Below, one piece after another: positions 34,218 to 42,602 of a stretch of 64,000 nucleotides of DNA. How positions within the stretch are numbered: position 1 is the first letter of the stretch; each line of letters starts with the position of its first letter. The translations under genes were made by a program, and so were the position numbers. The DNA is from CAYLPJ01 sp964385465. GTDB taxonomy: Bacteria > Planctomycetota > Phycisphaerae > SM23-33. The notes under the pieces were generated by a model, which worked only from the letters and a program-made list of their open reading frames with translations, was not told the origin of the DNA and did not search any database. The DNA lies in contig CAYLPJ010000029.1 of NCBI GenBank assembly GCA_964385465.1, positions 11,617 to 75,616 on the forward strand. Direction: 5' to 3'.

Positions 34218-35873
34218 ATGCATACGCACACACGAAGACGGATGGTGGCGGCGGTGGTGGTGGCCGGGGCGTATCTGCTGGCGCTCGCGCCCGCGCCGGG
34301 GGACATCGTCTACATGAAGGACGGTCAGGTGCACCGCGGCGAGGTGACCGAGGACGGCGAGCGCGTGCTCATCCGCAAGGCCCTGGCGACCATCGCGGTC
34401 GACCGCGCCGACGTGCGGAAGATCGTCAAGACCGCCGGCGCCACCAAGCCCAAGCCGACCGAGGCACCCACCGTCACGCTGGACACGCCCGGCAGCGCCG
34501 AGGACGACTACCAGCGCCCCGAGTCGCACGTCTTCGCGCTGATGCGCCGCGAGCCGGTCACGCTGGACCCCGCCATGGCCGGGCAGGTCCGCGAGCAGAT
34601 CAAGCAGTGGCAGGTCAAGGTCCACGACGACGTGCGGAAGGTCCGCACCCGCTGGCTGGACCGAAGCGACCGCCGCAAGGCCCGCGCGGAGTTCGCCGAA
34701 GCCCTCGGCCGCGGGCGGACGCTCCTGTCGGACATCCGCCGCGTCGGCGACCGCACCGAGAGCGCCCGCGCCCGCCAGGCGGCCCTGCGGCGGAAGCTCG
34801 GGCTGATCTACCGACAGGCCGCCCGCCACTGGCCGGACGACCTGGTCGGCGGTTTCCTGATGGCGGCGGCCATGCTGGAGGGCGTGAACTACGCCGGCGC
34901 GCAGCGGGAGTTCGAGCGGTGCATCGAGCGGGCGCCGCGCGTGGCGGCGTTCCACCAGGGCAAGGCCCTGGCGCTGCTGGGCCGGGACGAGCACCCCGAC
35001 GCGTTGGCGGCCATGTTGGGGGCGATCGTCCTCCAGCCGGACTCGCGGGACGCGCTGCACGCGCTGATCCGCACGATGGACGCCACGCCGGGCGCCCACA
35101 TGACCACGCAGACGTTCACGACAGCCCGTGCGATCGTGGAGCTCTACGACGAGTCCGTACGGAAGGTCTACACGCGGCGGGGCACGGAGTGGCTGATGCC
35201 CGGGCGCGGCTGGCACGCCCAGCAGTACGCCCTGCCCACGCCGGACTGCGAGCGGCTGGTCTTCCGCCAGGCCGTCGGCGTGCCCGTCGGCAAGCACGCG
35301 CTGCTGGTCGACCGCGATGCGCTGGACGACGCGCTGGAGGTCTTCGTCGTCGCCAGGGAGGGCATGGTCGTGCCCGCCGACGTCCAGGCCGGCTCGACCT
35401 ACCGCCGGGCGGGCCAGCAGCCCTCGCCGGTCGGCCTGGTGCTCTGCCGCGACGTGGAGTTCTCCCCGCTCCCGGCCGACAGCAAGGCGGGCGTGCCCGC
35501 CGGCGCCGACGTGACCGCCCACACGACGAACCTGTACGAGGAGATGGGCAGCGAGGTCCGCCCGGTGAAGCCGACGGTCCGGGTCGCTGACGGGTCGGCG
35601 GAGGTGACCGACGGCCTGGCCCCCGGCGAGACGTCGGCCGGGGCGATCAGCGCCGACGGGCATCTGGTCGGCTTCCTCGCCGGTCGCACGGACCCGTTGG
35701 CCGACGGCGGGGGGGACCCGCGGTTCGTGGCGCTGGAGGAGCTGTCCACGCTCGTCCGCCGGGGGCAGACCAGCCGCGGCGGCTACGGCGCCCGGCGGAA
35801 GATCACCCCCACGCCGGTGGAGGGCAGGCACTTCCTGGTCCACGTCACCGCCGGCGAGAAGCCCCGGCGCTGA
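34218..35873 (+). CDS. Secreted TPR-like protein
   Basis: 551 residues. Signal peptide MVAAVVVAGAYLLALAPAPG, then a small beta barrel of the type DIVYMKDGQVHRGEVTEDGERVLIRK, common at the start of planctomycete secreted proteins. A helical TPR-like middle follows (WPDDLVGGFLMAAAMLEGVNYAGAQ and FHQGKALALLGRDEH), then a C-terminal region without known motifs. A TTAAAC element lies nine bases before the ATG, so the leader may be very short. Function unknown. Confidence 0.75.
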   Translation: MHTHTRRRMVAAVVVAGAYLLALAPAPGDIVYMKDGQVHRGEVTEDGERVLIRKALATIAVDRADVRKIVKTAGATKPKPTEAPTVTLDTPGSAEDDYQRPESHVFALMRREPVTLDPAMAGQVREQIKQWQVKVHDDVRKVRTRWLDRSDRRKARAEFAEALGRGRTLLSDIRRVGDRTESARARQAALRRKLGLIYRQAARHWPDDLVGGFLMAAAMLEGVNYAGAQREFERCIERAPRVAAFHQGKALALLGRDEHPDALAAMLGAIVLQPDSRDALHALIRTMDATPGAHMTTQTFTTARAIVELYDESVRKVYTRRGTEWLMPGRGWHAQQYALPTPDCERLVFRQAVGVPVGKHALLVDRDALDDALEVFVVAREGMVVPADVQAGSTYRRAGQQPSPVGLVLCRDVEFSPLPADSKAGVPAGADVTAHTTNLYEEMGSEVRPVKPTVRVADGSAEVTDGLAPGETSAGAISADGHLVGFLAGRTDPLADGGGDPRFVALEELSTLVRRGQTSRGGYGARRKITPTPVEGRHFLVHVTAGEKPRR

Positions 35874-36248
35874 GGCCCGGACGGCCCGCCGCGGTCTTAT
35901 CCATTCCTTCATACACCTTTCACTTGGCCAGCGCGACCGGGCCGTCTAGTGTAGACAGGAGATGCTGCCCGGCCCGACTGCTCCGGGGTCCGGGCGGACG
36001 GCGAACGGACGCGCTGTGGGTGCGACCGCGAGGCCGACGGCAGAGATCAACGCCTGCCGGCTCGCCGCGTTCAGCGGCGGGCGGTTCGGCATCGCCGGCG
36101 AGGCCCTCCGGCCAGTTGCCCGGCAGTGCCGCGGGCGCTGTGCGCGGGCGAACGTTCCAGAACTCGGGCGGGTGCCGGTGACTGATCTCATCCGCCGGCG
36201 CTCGCCCCTTCTGTGCGCCGGTGCCTGCCCGAAACCCCCGCGACTTGC
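35874..36248. other. 375-base stretch without a convincing gene
   Basis: It lies between convergent genes: the TPR gene stops at 35873 and ruvC stops at 36249. It holds the promoter-like site at 35924-35952. The frame opening at the ATG at 35962 runs on antisense through ruvC and has no protein-like composition, so I do not call it. Short complementary segments exist but match no RNA family I know. Confidence 0.5.
35924..35952 (+). promoter_or_regulatory. Orphan sigma70-like promoter
   Basis: TTGGCC at 35924-35929, a 17-base spacer, TAGTGT at 35947-35952. It points into the gap before ruvC, where no sense-strand gene follows; it could drive a small RNA or an antisense transcript. Confidence 0.4.
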
Positions 36249-36743
36249 TTACCGGACGAGCTTCCGCGCCGCACAGAGGGCGATGGCCATCGCGTCGGCG
36301 ACGTCCGGCGGCTCGGGAACCTCCGCCAGCCCGCAGAGGGACTGGATCGCCCGCTGGACCTGCCGCTTCGACGCGTGCCCGTTGCCGGTGAGGCTCTTCT
36401 TGACCTCGGTGGCCGCCAGGTCACGCAACGCCAGGTCCGCCTGCCTCGTCGCCAGCAGGATCACGCCGCGTGCGTGGGCCATCAGGATGCTCGTCCGCGG
36501 GTGCTTGTAGTGGGCGTAGAGCTTCTCGACGGCGACCATCTGGGGGGAGAGGTCCGCCAGCAACTCGGTGAGGTCGGCGTGGATCTGCCGGATGCGGTCG
36601 GCCAGCGGGGCCTTGGAGTCGGTGCGCAGCGTTCCGGCCTCGACGATCCGCGGCTCGGGCCCGCCGGCGTCGATGGCGGCATAGCCGGTGATGTTCAGCC
36701 CCGGGTCGATTCCGAGGATGCGGTAGCGATCGGCGGTGGCCAT
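36249..36743 (-). CDS. ruvC: Holliday junction resolvase RuvC
   Basis: 164 residues, normal RuvC length. Catalytic acids: D13 in ILGIDPGLNITG, E73 in VAVEKLYAHYKHPRTS, and D147 and D150 in PPDVADAMAIALC. It cuts four-way DNA junctions in recombination, with RuvAB. ruvA and ruvB are not in the window. It lies downstream of ispF and cysS but has its own promoter between cysS and itself, giving a leader of only a few bases. Confidence 0.95.
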   Translation of the reverse strand: MATADRYRILGIDPGLNITGYAAIDAGGPEPRIVEAGTLRTDSKAPLADRIRQIHADLTELLADLSPQMVAVEKLYAHYKHPRTSILMAHARGVILLATRQADLALRDLAATEVKKSLTGNGHASKRQVQRAIQSLCGLAEVPEPPDVADAMAIALCAARKLVR

Positions 36744-36753
36744 GGCGGGCTAT

Positions 36754-36782
36754 GGTATACTACGCCCCGGCGGGCGTGTCAC
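36754..36782 (-). promoter_or_regulatory. Promoter for ruvC with near-leaderless start
   Basis: On the minus strand GTGACA (36782-36777), a 17-base spacer, TATACC (36759-36754). Only ten bases separate the -10 from the ATG at 36743. The -35 overlaps the cysS stop. Confidence 0.5.
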
Positions 36783-38191
36783 GCGCGGCGCCAGGTGGTG
36801 CCCCCGGGCCCGTCCTCGAGGACCACGCCCTTGGCGGCCAGCTCGTCGCGGATGGCGTCGGCGCGGGCGAAGTCCCGGCCCTTGCGGGCGGAGGCCCGCT
36901 CGTCGATCAACCGCTGGATGTCGGCTTCGTCGATCGCCAACGCCTCGACCCGAAGGTCCGCCAGGCCGAAGCCCAGCACGCGGTCCATCTCCTCCAGCGT
37001 GGCCAGGCGGTCGGCGGGGGAGGCGTCGGTGTCCTTGGCGACGCCCCAGGCGGCCGCGACGGCACGGGGCATGTTCAGGTCGCTCTCGACGGCCTCGCGG
37101 AAGGTCCCCATGGGGGCCTCCAGCGGGCTGCCCTCGCCCTCGGCGGCCGAGCGGAGGTCGCGGACGTTGCGGCGCAGGTTGTCCAGGGCGTTGCCCGCGG
37201 CGTCGAGGGCCTCCCAGGTGAAGGCAAGCTGCTGGCGATAGTGAGCGGTCAGGAGGAAGTAGCGGTACGCCAGCGGGTCGTAGCCGCGGTCGCAGAGGAC
37301 GTCCAGCGTGAGGAACTCGCCGGAGGACTTGCTCATCTTGGCTTCTTCGCCGTCTTCGCCGCGCGGGAAGGTGAGGAACTCACCGTGCATCCACCAGTTG
37401 ACCCAACGGTGCCCGAGGGCGCACTCGGCCTGGGCGATCTCGTTGGTGTGATGCACCGGGATGTGGTCGATCCCGCCGCAGTGGATGTCCACCCGCTCGC
37501 CGAGGTAGCGGATCGCCATGGCCGAGCACTCGATGTGCCATCCCGGGAAGCCTCGCCCCCACGGGCTGTCCCATTCCATCAGGCGCTTGCCCTCGGTCGG
37601 GGAGAATTTCCACAGCCCGAAGTCGGTATGGTTGCGTTTGGCGTCGCTCATCTCGATGCGTGCGCCGGCGCGGAGGCCGGAGATGTCCAGCTTCGCCATT
37701 CGCCCGTACTCGGGGAACTTCGAGGTGTCGAAGTACACGCCGTCGCCCTCGATGACGTAGGCATAGCCCTTCTCCTCGAGGGCGCGGACGAGGTTGATCT
37801 GCTCGTCGATGTGGTCGGTCGCCTTGCACCAGACGTCCGGCTCTAGGATGTTCAGCCGCTCGAGGTCGTGGCGGAATGCCTGCCAGTAGTAGTCCGCGAT
37901 GTCGTGGGCGGTCTTGCCCTCCCGCCGCATCGCCAGGACCATCTTGTCCTCGCCCTCGTCGGCGTCGGAGACCAGGTGCCCGACGTCGGTGACGTTCATC
38001 ACGTGGGTGGGCTGGAGGCCGCAGAAGACCAGCGCCCGCTTGAGGACGTCCTCGAAGACGTACGTCCGCAGGTTGCCGATGTGGGCGTAGTTGTAGACCG
38101 TCGGCCCGCAGGTGTAGAGCTTGACCTTCGGGGGCTCCAGGGGTTCGAAGGGATCGGCGCTGCGGGTCTCGGTGTTGTAGAGCTTCAGCAT
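36779..38191 (-). CDS. cysS: Cysteinyl-tRNA synthetase
   Basis: 470 residues, standard length. The class I signature HIGN is at residues 37-40 (YNYAHIGNLRTY), and KMSKS appears intact in EEAKMSKSSGEFLTL. Zinc-site residues fit CysRS: C28 in LYTCGPT, Cys in WHIECSAM, and the His-rich GGIDHIPVHHTNEIAQ. The C-terminal domain (SARKGRDFARADAIRDEL and the last WRRA) is complete. It charges tRNA-Cys. It starts nine bases after ispF, so the two are probably one transcript. Confidence 0.97.
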   Translation of the reverse strand: MLKLYNTETRSADPFEPLEPPKVKLYTCGPTVYNYAHIGNLRTYVFEDVLKRALVFCGLQPTHVMNVTDVGHLVSDADEGEDKMVLAMRREGKTAHDIADYYWQAFRHDLERLNILEPDVWCKATDHIDEQINLVRALEEKGYAYVIEGDGVYFDTSKFPEYGRMAKLDISGLRAGARIEMSDAKRNHTDFGLWKFSPTEGKRLMEWDSPWGRGFPGWHIECSAMAIRYLGERVDIHCGGIDHIPVHHTNEIAQAECALGHRWVNWWMHGEFLTFPRGEDGEEAKMSKSSGEFLTLDVLCDRGYDPLAYRYFLLTAHYRQQLAFTWEALDAAGNALDNLRRNVRDLRSAAEGEGSPLEAPMGTFREAVESDLNMPRAVAAAWGVAKDTDASPADRLATLEEMDRVLGFGLADLRVEALAIDEADIQRLIDERASARKGRDFARADAIRDELAAKGVVLEDGPGGTTWRRA

Positions 38192-38200
38192 GGGGGCGGA

Positions 38201-38695
38201 TTATAGCGTCTCGGGCCCGTCGGTGGAAGCCAGCAGGACGACCGCCATCGCGGCGATGCCCTCGGCCCGCCCGACGAAGCCCATCTGCTCGTTGCTCTTG
38301 GCCTTGACCGAGACGTTCGCCGGCGGGCAGCGGAGCAAGTCGGCGATCCGCGAGGCCATGGCCTGCTTGTGCGGGCCGAGGCGGGGGGACTCGGCGAGCA
38401 CGACGATATCGCAGTTGGCGACGCGGCAGCGGCGTTGATCGGCCAGCCGGACCGCGTCGGCGAGAAAGGCGGCGCTGTCGGCCCCGGCCCATTGCGGATC
38501 GCTGTCGGGGAACCGCTCGCCGATGTCGCCGGCGGCCAGGGCGCCCAGCACGGCGTCGGTGACGGCGTGGAGGACGGCGTCGGCGTCGCTGTGTCCGGCG
38601 AGGCCGCGGTCGTGCTCGATGCGGACGCCGCCGAGGATGAGCGGTCGGCCGGGCTCGAAGCGGTGGGAGTCGTAGCCGATGCCGATGCGTTCCAT
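38201..38695 (-). CDS. ispF: 2-C-methyl-D-erythritol 2,4-cyclodiphosphate synthase
   Basis: 164 residues from the ATG at 38695, the usual IspF start (MERIGIGYDSHRF). Metal ligands D9, H11 and H43 (GHSDADAVLHAVTDAVLGA) are present, as are DIGERFPDSDP and VSVKAKSNEQMGFVGR. It makes the cyclic diphosphate in the non-mevalonate isoprenoid pathway. It is a single-domain enzyme, not fused to IspD. It is upstream of cysS, a common arrangement in many bacteria. Confidence 0.96.
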   Translation of the reverse strand: MERIGIGYDSHRFEPGRPLILGGVRIEHDRGLAGHSDADAVLHAVTDAVLGALAAGDIGERFPDSDPQWAGADSAAFLADAVRLADQRRCRVANCDIVVLAESPRLGPHKQAMASRIADLLRCPPANVSVKAKSNEQMGFVGRAEGIAAMAVVLLASTDGPETL

Positions 38696-38774
38696 GGCGG
38701 GAAGTCTAGCGTGCGCGGGGGGCTGGGGCAAGCCTGTCTCTGCGTTTCGGCATCGCGCACAGCCAGTGCATGCT

Positions 38775-38791
38775 GTTTATGAGGCGTAAAC
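38775..38791. promoter_or_regulatory. Dyad in the AT-rich region between ispF and the B12-domain gene
   Basis: GTTTA (38775-38779) and TAAAC (38787-38791) form an inverted repeat with a seven-base centre. It sits in an AT-rich island, about 38765-38885, that is unusual for this chromosome and lies between two divergent genes. A minus-strand TAGAAT at 38843-38838 could serve as -10 for ispF. Confidence 0.35.
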
Positions 38792-38974
38792 CACCTAGAT
38801 TATCAAATCCCCTCAAGTTTCCATGGCCCGGATTCCGATTCTACGTGTGCAACGCAAATTACCCAGTTTATCACGTTTTTCCAAGCCGTCGCGAGGGAGT
38901 CGCGACGCCGGACCGGCCGGGAAAGGGACGCCAGGGACGAGGCCCCACCGGCACAGCCACGAAGGCGACCGAGC

Positions 38975-39739
38975 ATGACAACCGCCGAGCTTTTCAAGCA
39001 GTATCTCGAACACCTCTTCGCGGGCAAACGATGTCAGGCAAGAGAGTTGCTGTTTGCCGCGCAGGACCGCGGCGTCGCGGCCAGCAAGCTGCTCAAGCAC
39101 ATCATCTGGCCGGCGATGGACCAGGTCGACAAGCTCTACCGGGGTCATCACATCTCGCTGATCACCGAGCACATGGCCACGCGGATCAACCGGATGCTGG
39201 CCGATCAGCTCCAGGCGATGCTGGCGCGGGAGCCCAAGCACGGGCGGCGGCTGGTGGTGGTCTGCGGCGACGGCGAGGGCGAGGAACTCGGGGCGCAGAT
39301 TACCGCGGACCTCTTCGAGGCCAAGGGCTGGAGCGTCTGGTTCCTCGGCAGCGGCGTGCCGAACGACGAGATCCTCCAGTTCGTCGGGCGGATCGAGCCG
39401 GACATCCTCTGCGTGTACGGCACGAAGCCGGCCGGCGTGCCCGGTGTCCGCCAGTTGATCACCATGATCCGCGAGGTCGGCATCTGCGAGCAGATGCAGG
39501 TCCTGACGATGGGCGGCGTCTTCAACCGGGCCGATGGTCTGGCCGACGAGGTCCGCGCCGACCTCTTCGCCGAGACGGTTTCCAAGGCCTTGCAGGTCGT
39601 CGAGGATCACCCCGTCCGCATTCCCAAGCCGGACGTGCCCGAGCCCGGCCGACGGCGGAAGCGCAAGCGGAAGTCCACCAACGCCAAGGCCAAGTCCGGC
39701 AAGAAGATGCGCCGCGGCAACGCCAAGGTTACGGCGTAG
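38975..39739 (+). CDS. Cobalamin-binding-domain-like protein lacking the cobalt-ligand histidine
   Basis: 254 residues. Residues 1-85 form the B12-binding-2 four-helix cap, with W45 and E65-H66 (IIWPAMDQVDKL and ISLITEHMATR) as in CarH-type photoreceptors and methionine synthase. Residues 90-210 form the Rossmann-like B12 domain (WFLGSGVPNDEILQFV, LTMGGVFN). The signature GExHxxG reads GEGEELG at 100-106, so Glu103 replaces the histidine that binds cobalt. The last 30 residues are highly basic (RRRKRKRKS, KSGKKMRRG). There is no DNA-binding HTH domain. Role unknown; it may bind cobalamin base-on, another ligand, or none. Confidence 0.8.
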   Translation: MTTAELFKQYLEHLFAGKRCQARELLFAAQDRGVAASKLLKHIIWPAMDQVDKLYRGHHISLITEHMATRINRMLADQLQAMLAREPKHGRRLVVVCGDGEGEELGAQITADLFEAKGWSVWFLGSGVPNDEILQFVGRIEPDILCVYGTKPAGVPGVRQLITMIREVGICEQMQVLTMGGVFNRADGLADEVRADLFAETVSKALQVVEDHPVRIPKPDVPEPGRRRKRKRKSTNAKAKSGKKMRRGNAKVTA

Positions 39740-39791
39740 GGGAGATTGCCGGAAGACCGGAAGACCGGGAAGCTTCAGTGAGGGCTGGGGA

Positions 39792-42401
39792 TCAGCCGCC
39801 GTCGTCGGTGTCGCCGGGTTGAGGCTCCTGCGGCGGTTCGGTGTGGACGGGGTTGCCCTCGTCGTCGAGGGTGACCTCGCGGGGCTTCTCACCCGCGGTG
39901 ACCTCGCTGCCGTCGAGGTGGCGTAGCTGCGGGACGGGATTGGTCTTCTCGTGGGCCTCCAGCTCGGCCTCGAGCTGCTGCTTCTTCTCGTCGTCGAGGC
40001 CCTTCCAGCCGAGGCGTCCGCGGCACTTGGGGTACTTCGAGCAGCTCAGCCACGGCCCGCGCCGTCCGCGGCGCAGGTTCAGCTCGCTGCCGCACTTGGG
40101 GCATTCCAGGTCCACCTTCAGCGGCGGGGGCGTGGGCAGCTTGATCCCGCCCTTCTTGTCCAGCTTGACGGCCCCCTTGCACTCGGGGTACTTCGAGCAG
40201 CTCAGGAACGGCCCGAACCGCCCTCGGCGGAGCACCAACGGCTCGCCGCAGTCCGGGCAGGCCACGTCGACGGTGATCTTGTCGATCTTCCGCCCCTTCT
40301 CGTCGACGGGGTGGGTCTGGCGGCAGTCGGGGTAGCCTGTGCACGCGAGGTACCGCCCGTTGCGGCTGAAGCGATAGACCATCGGCTTGCCGCAGCTCTC
40401 GCAGGTGTAGTCGCTGGGCTCGCTCTCGGCCTTGGCGGGGACCATCTCCTCGGTGGCGCGTTCGAGGTTGCTCTCGAACGGCCGGTAAAACTCGCGAAGC
40501 AGCTTGACCCAGTCTTCGTGGCTTTCCTCGACCTCGTCGAGCTGGTCCTCCATCTTCGCGGTGAAGCGGACGTCGAACACCCGGGGGAAGTGCTTGACCA
40601 GCTTGTCGCAGACGACCTTGCCCATGTGCGTCGGGCGGAAGGCGCGGTCCATCAACTCCACGTACTTGCGGTTCTGGATGGTCTGGATGATCTGGGCGTA
40701 CGTGCTCGGTCGGCCGATGCCCTCGGCCTCGAGGGCGCGGACAAGGGCGGCCTCGGTGTAGCGAGGCGGGGGCTGGGTGAAGTGCTGTGTCGGGTCCAGC
40801 TCGATCGGCGCGACTTCCTGCCCGGTGCCCAGCTCGGGGAGGATCTGCTCCCCGGTCTTCGGCAGGCCGGTGACGCGGAGAAAGCCGTCGAAGTCGAGCG
40901 TCCGCCCCATGGCCTTGAAAACGCCGGTGCCCTCGGGCGCCTCGGCGGTGATGCTGGCCTCGGTGACCTTCCAGACCGCCGGGGGCATCTGGCAGGCGAC
41001 GAACCGCTGCCAGATCAGCCGGTACAGTTTGTACTGATCGTCACTGAGGGCGCCGCGGACCTTGTCGGGGTGCAGGCTCGCGTCGGTCGGGCGGATGGCC
41101 TCGTGCGCCTCCTGGGCCCGCTGGGCCGAACCGTACACGTTGGGCTTCTCCGGCACGTACTGCTGACCGAACTGCTCGGCGATCAGCGAGCGGACCTGCG
41201 AAACCGCCTCCCGCGACAAGTGCCGGCTGTCCGTACGCATGTACGTGATCAACGCGGTGTGCCCCTGCTTGGCCAGGTCCACCCCCTCGTAGAGCTGCTG
41301 GGCGATCCGCATCGTCCGCTGGGCCGAGAACCGCAGCTTCGTCGAGGCCGTCTGCTGAAGCGAGGAGGTGATGAACGGCGCCGGCGGGCGCGACTTGCTG
41401 TTGCGCTGCGAGAGGTCCGTCACGGCGTAGGACGGACGCCCCCCGGCCACGGCCCCCTCGACGTGGACGAGGTTCTTCGCCGGCCCCTTGGCCTCGGGGT
41501 CCTCGGTCCGCTGCACGTTGCGGACCTCCAGGCCCAGGGCCTTGGCGGCGGCGATGGCGGTGTCGGGGTCGTCGCACTTGAACCGCTCGCCGTTCCACTG
41601 GACCAGCTCGGCGCGGAAGCTGCTTCGCTCGGCCAGGAACGCCTGCTGGGCGTCCTTGGTCGGGCCCTTGTCCCGATCATCCCGTTGGGCCAGGAACCGG
41701 GCCCATTCGGCCCCGAGGTCCTCGGCGGCCGGGCAGTCCGTCGTGAACACCGCCCCGATCCGCCAGTATTCCTCCGGCACGAAGGCGTCGATCTCGCGTT
41801 CGCGCTCGACGACCAGCCGCAGCGCCACCGACTGGACGCGCCCGGCCGACAGACCCGGGGCGACTTTGCGCCACAGGAGGGGCGAAATCTTGTAACCCAC
41901 GATCCGATCGAGGATTCGCCGCGCCTGCTGGGCGTTGACCTTGTCCATGTCGATCTGCCGGGGCTGCTCGAACGCCCGGCGGATCGCCGAGGAGGTGATC
42001 TCGTTGAAGATGACCCTGCGGGTCCTGTCGGCCGAGAGGTTCAGGCTCTCCGCCAAGTGCCACGCGATGGCCTCGCCCTCGCGGTCGAGGTCGGTGGCGA
42101 GGTAGACCTCCGGGGCCTTCCGGGCGTACTTCTTGAGCTCGGTGACGACCTTCTTCCGCCCGGTGAGCAGCTCGTATTTGGGCTGGAAGTCGTGCTCCAG
42201 GTCCACGCCGATGTCTTTCGGCGGGAGGTCGCGGACGTGCCCCATCGATGCCTTGACAATGTAAGAATTGCCAAGGTAGCGGTTTATCGTCTTGGCCTTC
42301 GCGGGCGACTCGACGATCACCAGCCGCTTGCCGTCCGGCGCGGACTTCTTGCCCTTCGAGCCGGACGCGGTCCCGGTTTTCGAATCGCCGCTGTTGGCCA
42401 T
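39792..42401 (-). CDS. topA: DNA topoisomerase I (type IA)
   Basis: 869 residues. The Toprim domain starts at KRLVIVESPAKAKTINRYLG and includes ATDLDREGEAIAWHL with DxDxE. The active-site Tyr is in ITYMRTDSRHLS. The C-terminus carries three four-Cys zinc ribbons (CESCGKPM to CTGYPDC, CPDCGEPL to CSKYPEC, CPKCGSEL to CSKYPKC) and an acidic tail. It relaxes negative supercoils. GGGAG precedes the ATG. It converges on the B12-domain gene. Confidence 0.97.
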   Translation of the reverse strand: MANSGDSKTGTASGSKGKKSAPDGKRLVIVESPAKAKTINRYLGNSYIVKASMGHVRDLPPKDIGVDLEHDFQPKYELLTGRKKVVTELKKYARKAPEVYLATDLDREGEAIAWHLAESLNLSADRTRRVIFNEITSSAIRRAFEQPRQIDMDKVNAQQARRILDRIVGYKISPLLWRKVAPGLSAGRVQSVALRLVVEREREIDAFVPEEYWRIGAVFTTDCPAAEDLGAEWARFLAQRDDRDKGPTKDAQQAFLAERSSFRAELVQWNGERFKCDDPDTAIAAAKALGLEVRNVQRTEDPEAKGPAKNLVHVEGAVAGGRPSYAVTDLSQRNSKSRPPAPFITSSLQQTASTKLRFSAQRTMRIAQQLYEGVDLAKQGHTALITYMRTDSRHLSREAVSQVRSLIAEQFGQQYVPEKPNVYGSAQRAQEAHEAIRPTDASLHPDKVRGALSDDQYKLYRLIWQRFVACQMPPAVWKVTEASITAEAPEGTGVFKAMGRTLDFDGFLRVTGLPKTGEQILPELGTGQEVAPIELDPTQHFTQPPPRYTEAALVRALEAEGIGRPSTYAQIIQTIQNRKYVELMDRAFRPTHMGKVVCDKLVKHFPRVFDVRFTAKMEDQLDEVEESHEDWVKLLREFYRPFESNLERATEEMVPAKAESEPSDYTCESCGKPMVYRFSRNGRYLACTGYPDCRQTHPVDEKGRKIDKITVDVACPDCGEPLVLRRGRFGPFLSCSKYPECKGAVKLDKKGGIKLPTPPPLKVDLECPKCGSELNLRRGRRGPWLSCSKYPKCRGRLGWKGLDDEKKQQLEAELEAHEKTNPVPQLRHLDGSEVTAGEKPREVTLDDEGNPVHTEPPQEPQPGDTDDGG

Positions 42402-42481
42402 GAATGCTCCCGCTCCTGATCGGCCGGGACGACCCCGGCCAGTCCATCCTACCCGGCGCGTCGATGCGCGAAGGGGCAGAC

Positions 42482-42511
42482 ATCATTCCGACCCGTCGGG
42501 CGCGTTGTCAA
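42482..42511 (-). promoter_or_regulatory. Putative topA promoter
   Basis: On the minus strand a perfect TTGACA (42511-42506), an 18-base spacer, AATGAT (42487-42482), about 80 bases before the ATG at 42401. Confidence 0.5.
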
Positions 42512-42602
42512 GCCCGCGCAGGTTTTTTCGGCGGGGACCGGGTGCGGCATGAGGTGGAAATCGGACGGGAACCGGCGGGTTCGCTCCGGGCGCAGCGGCG
42601 GG

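Noticed and set aside
35962..36510. 182-residue open frame after the orphan promoter
   Set aside because: The second half is antisense to ruvC and the composition is not protein-like; better explained as a chance frame.
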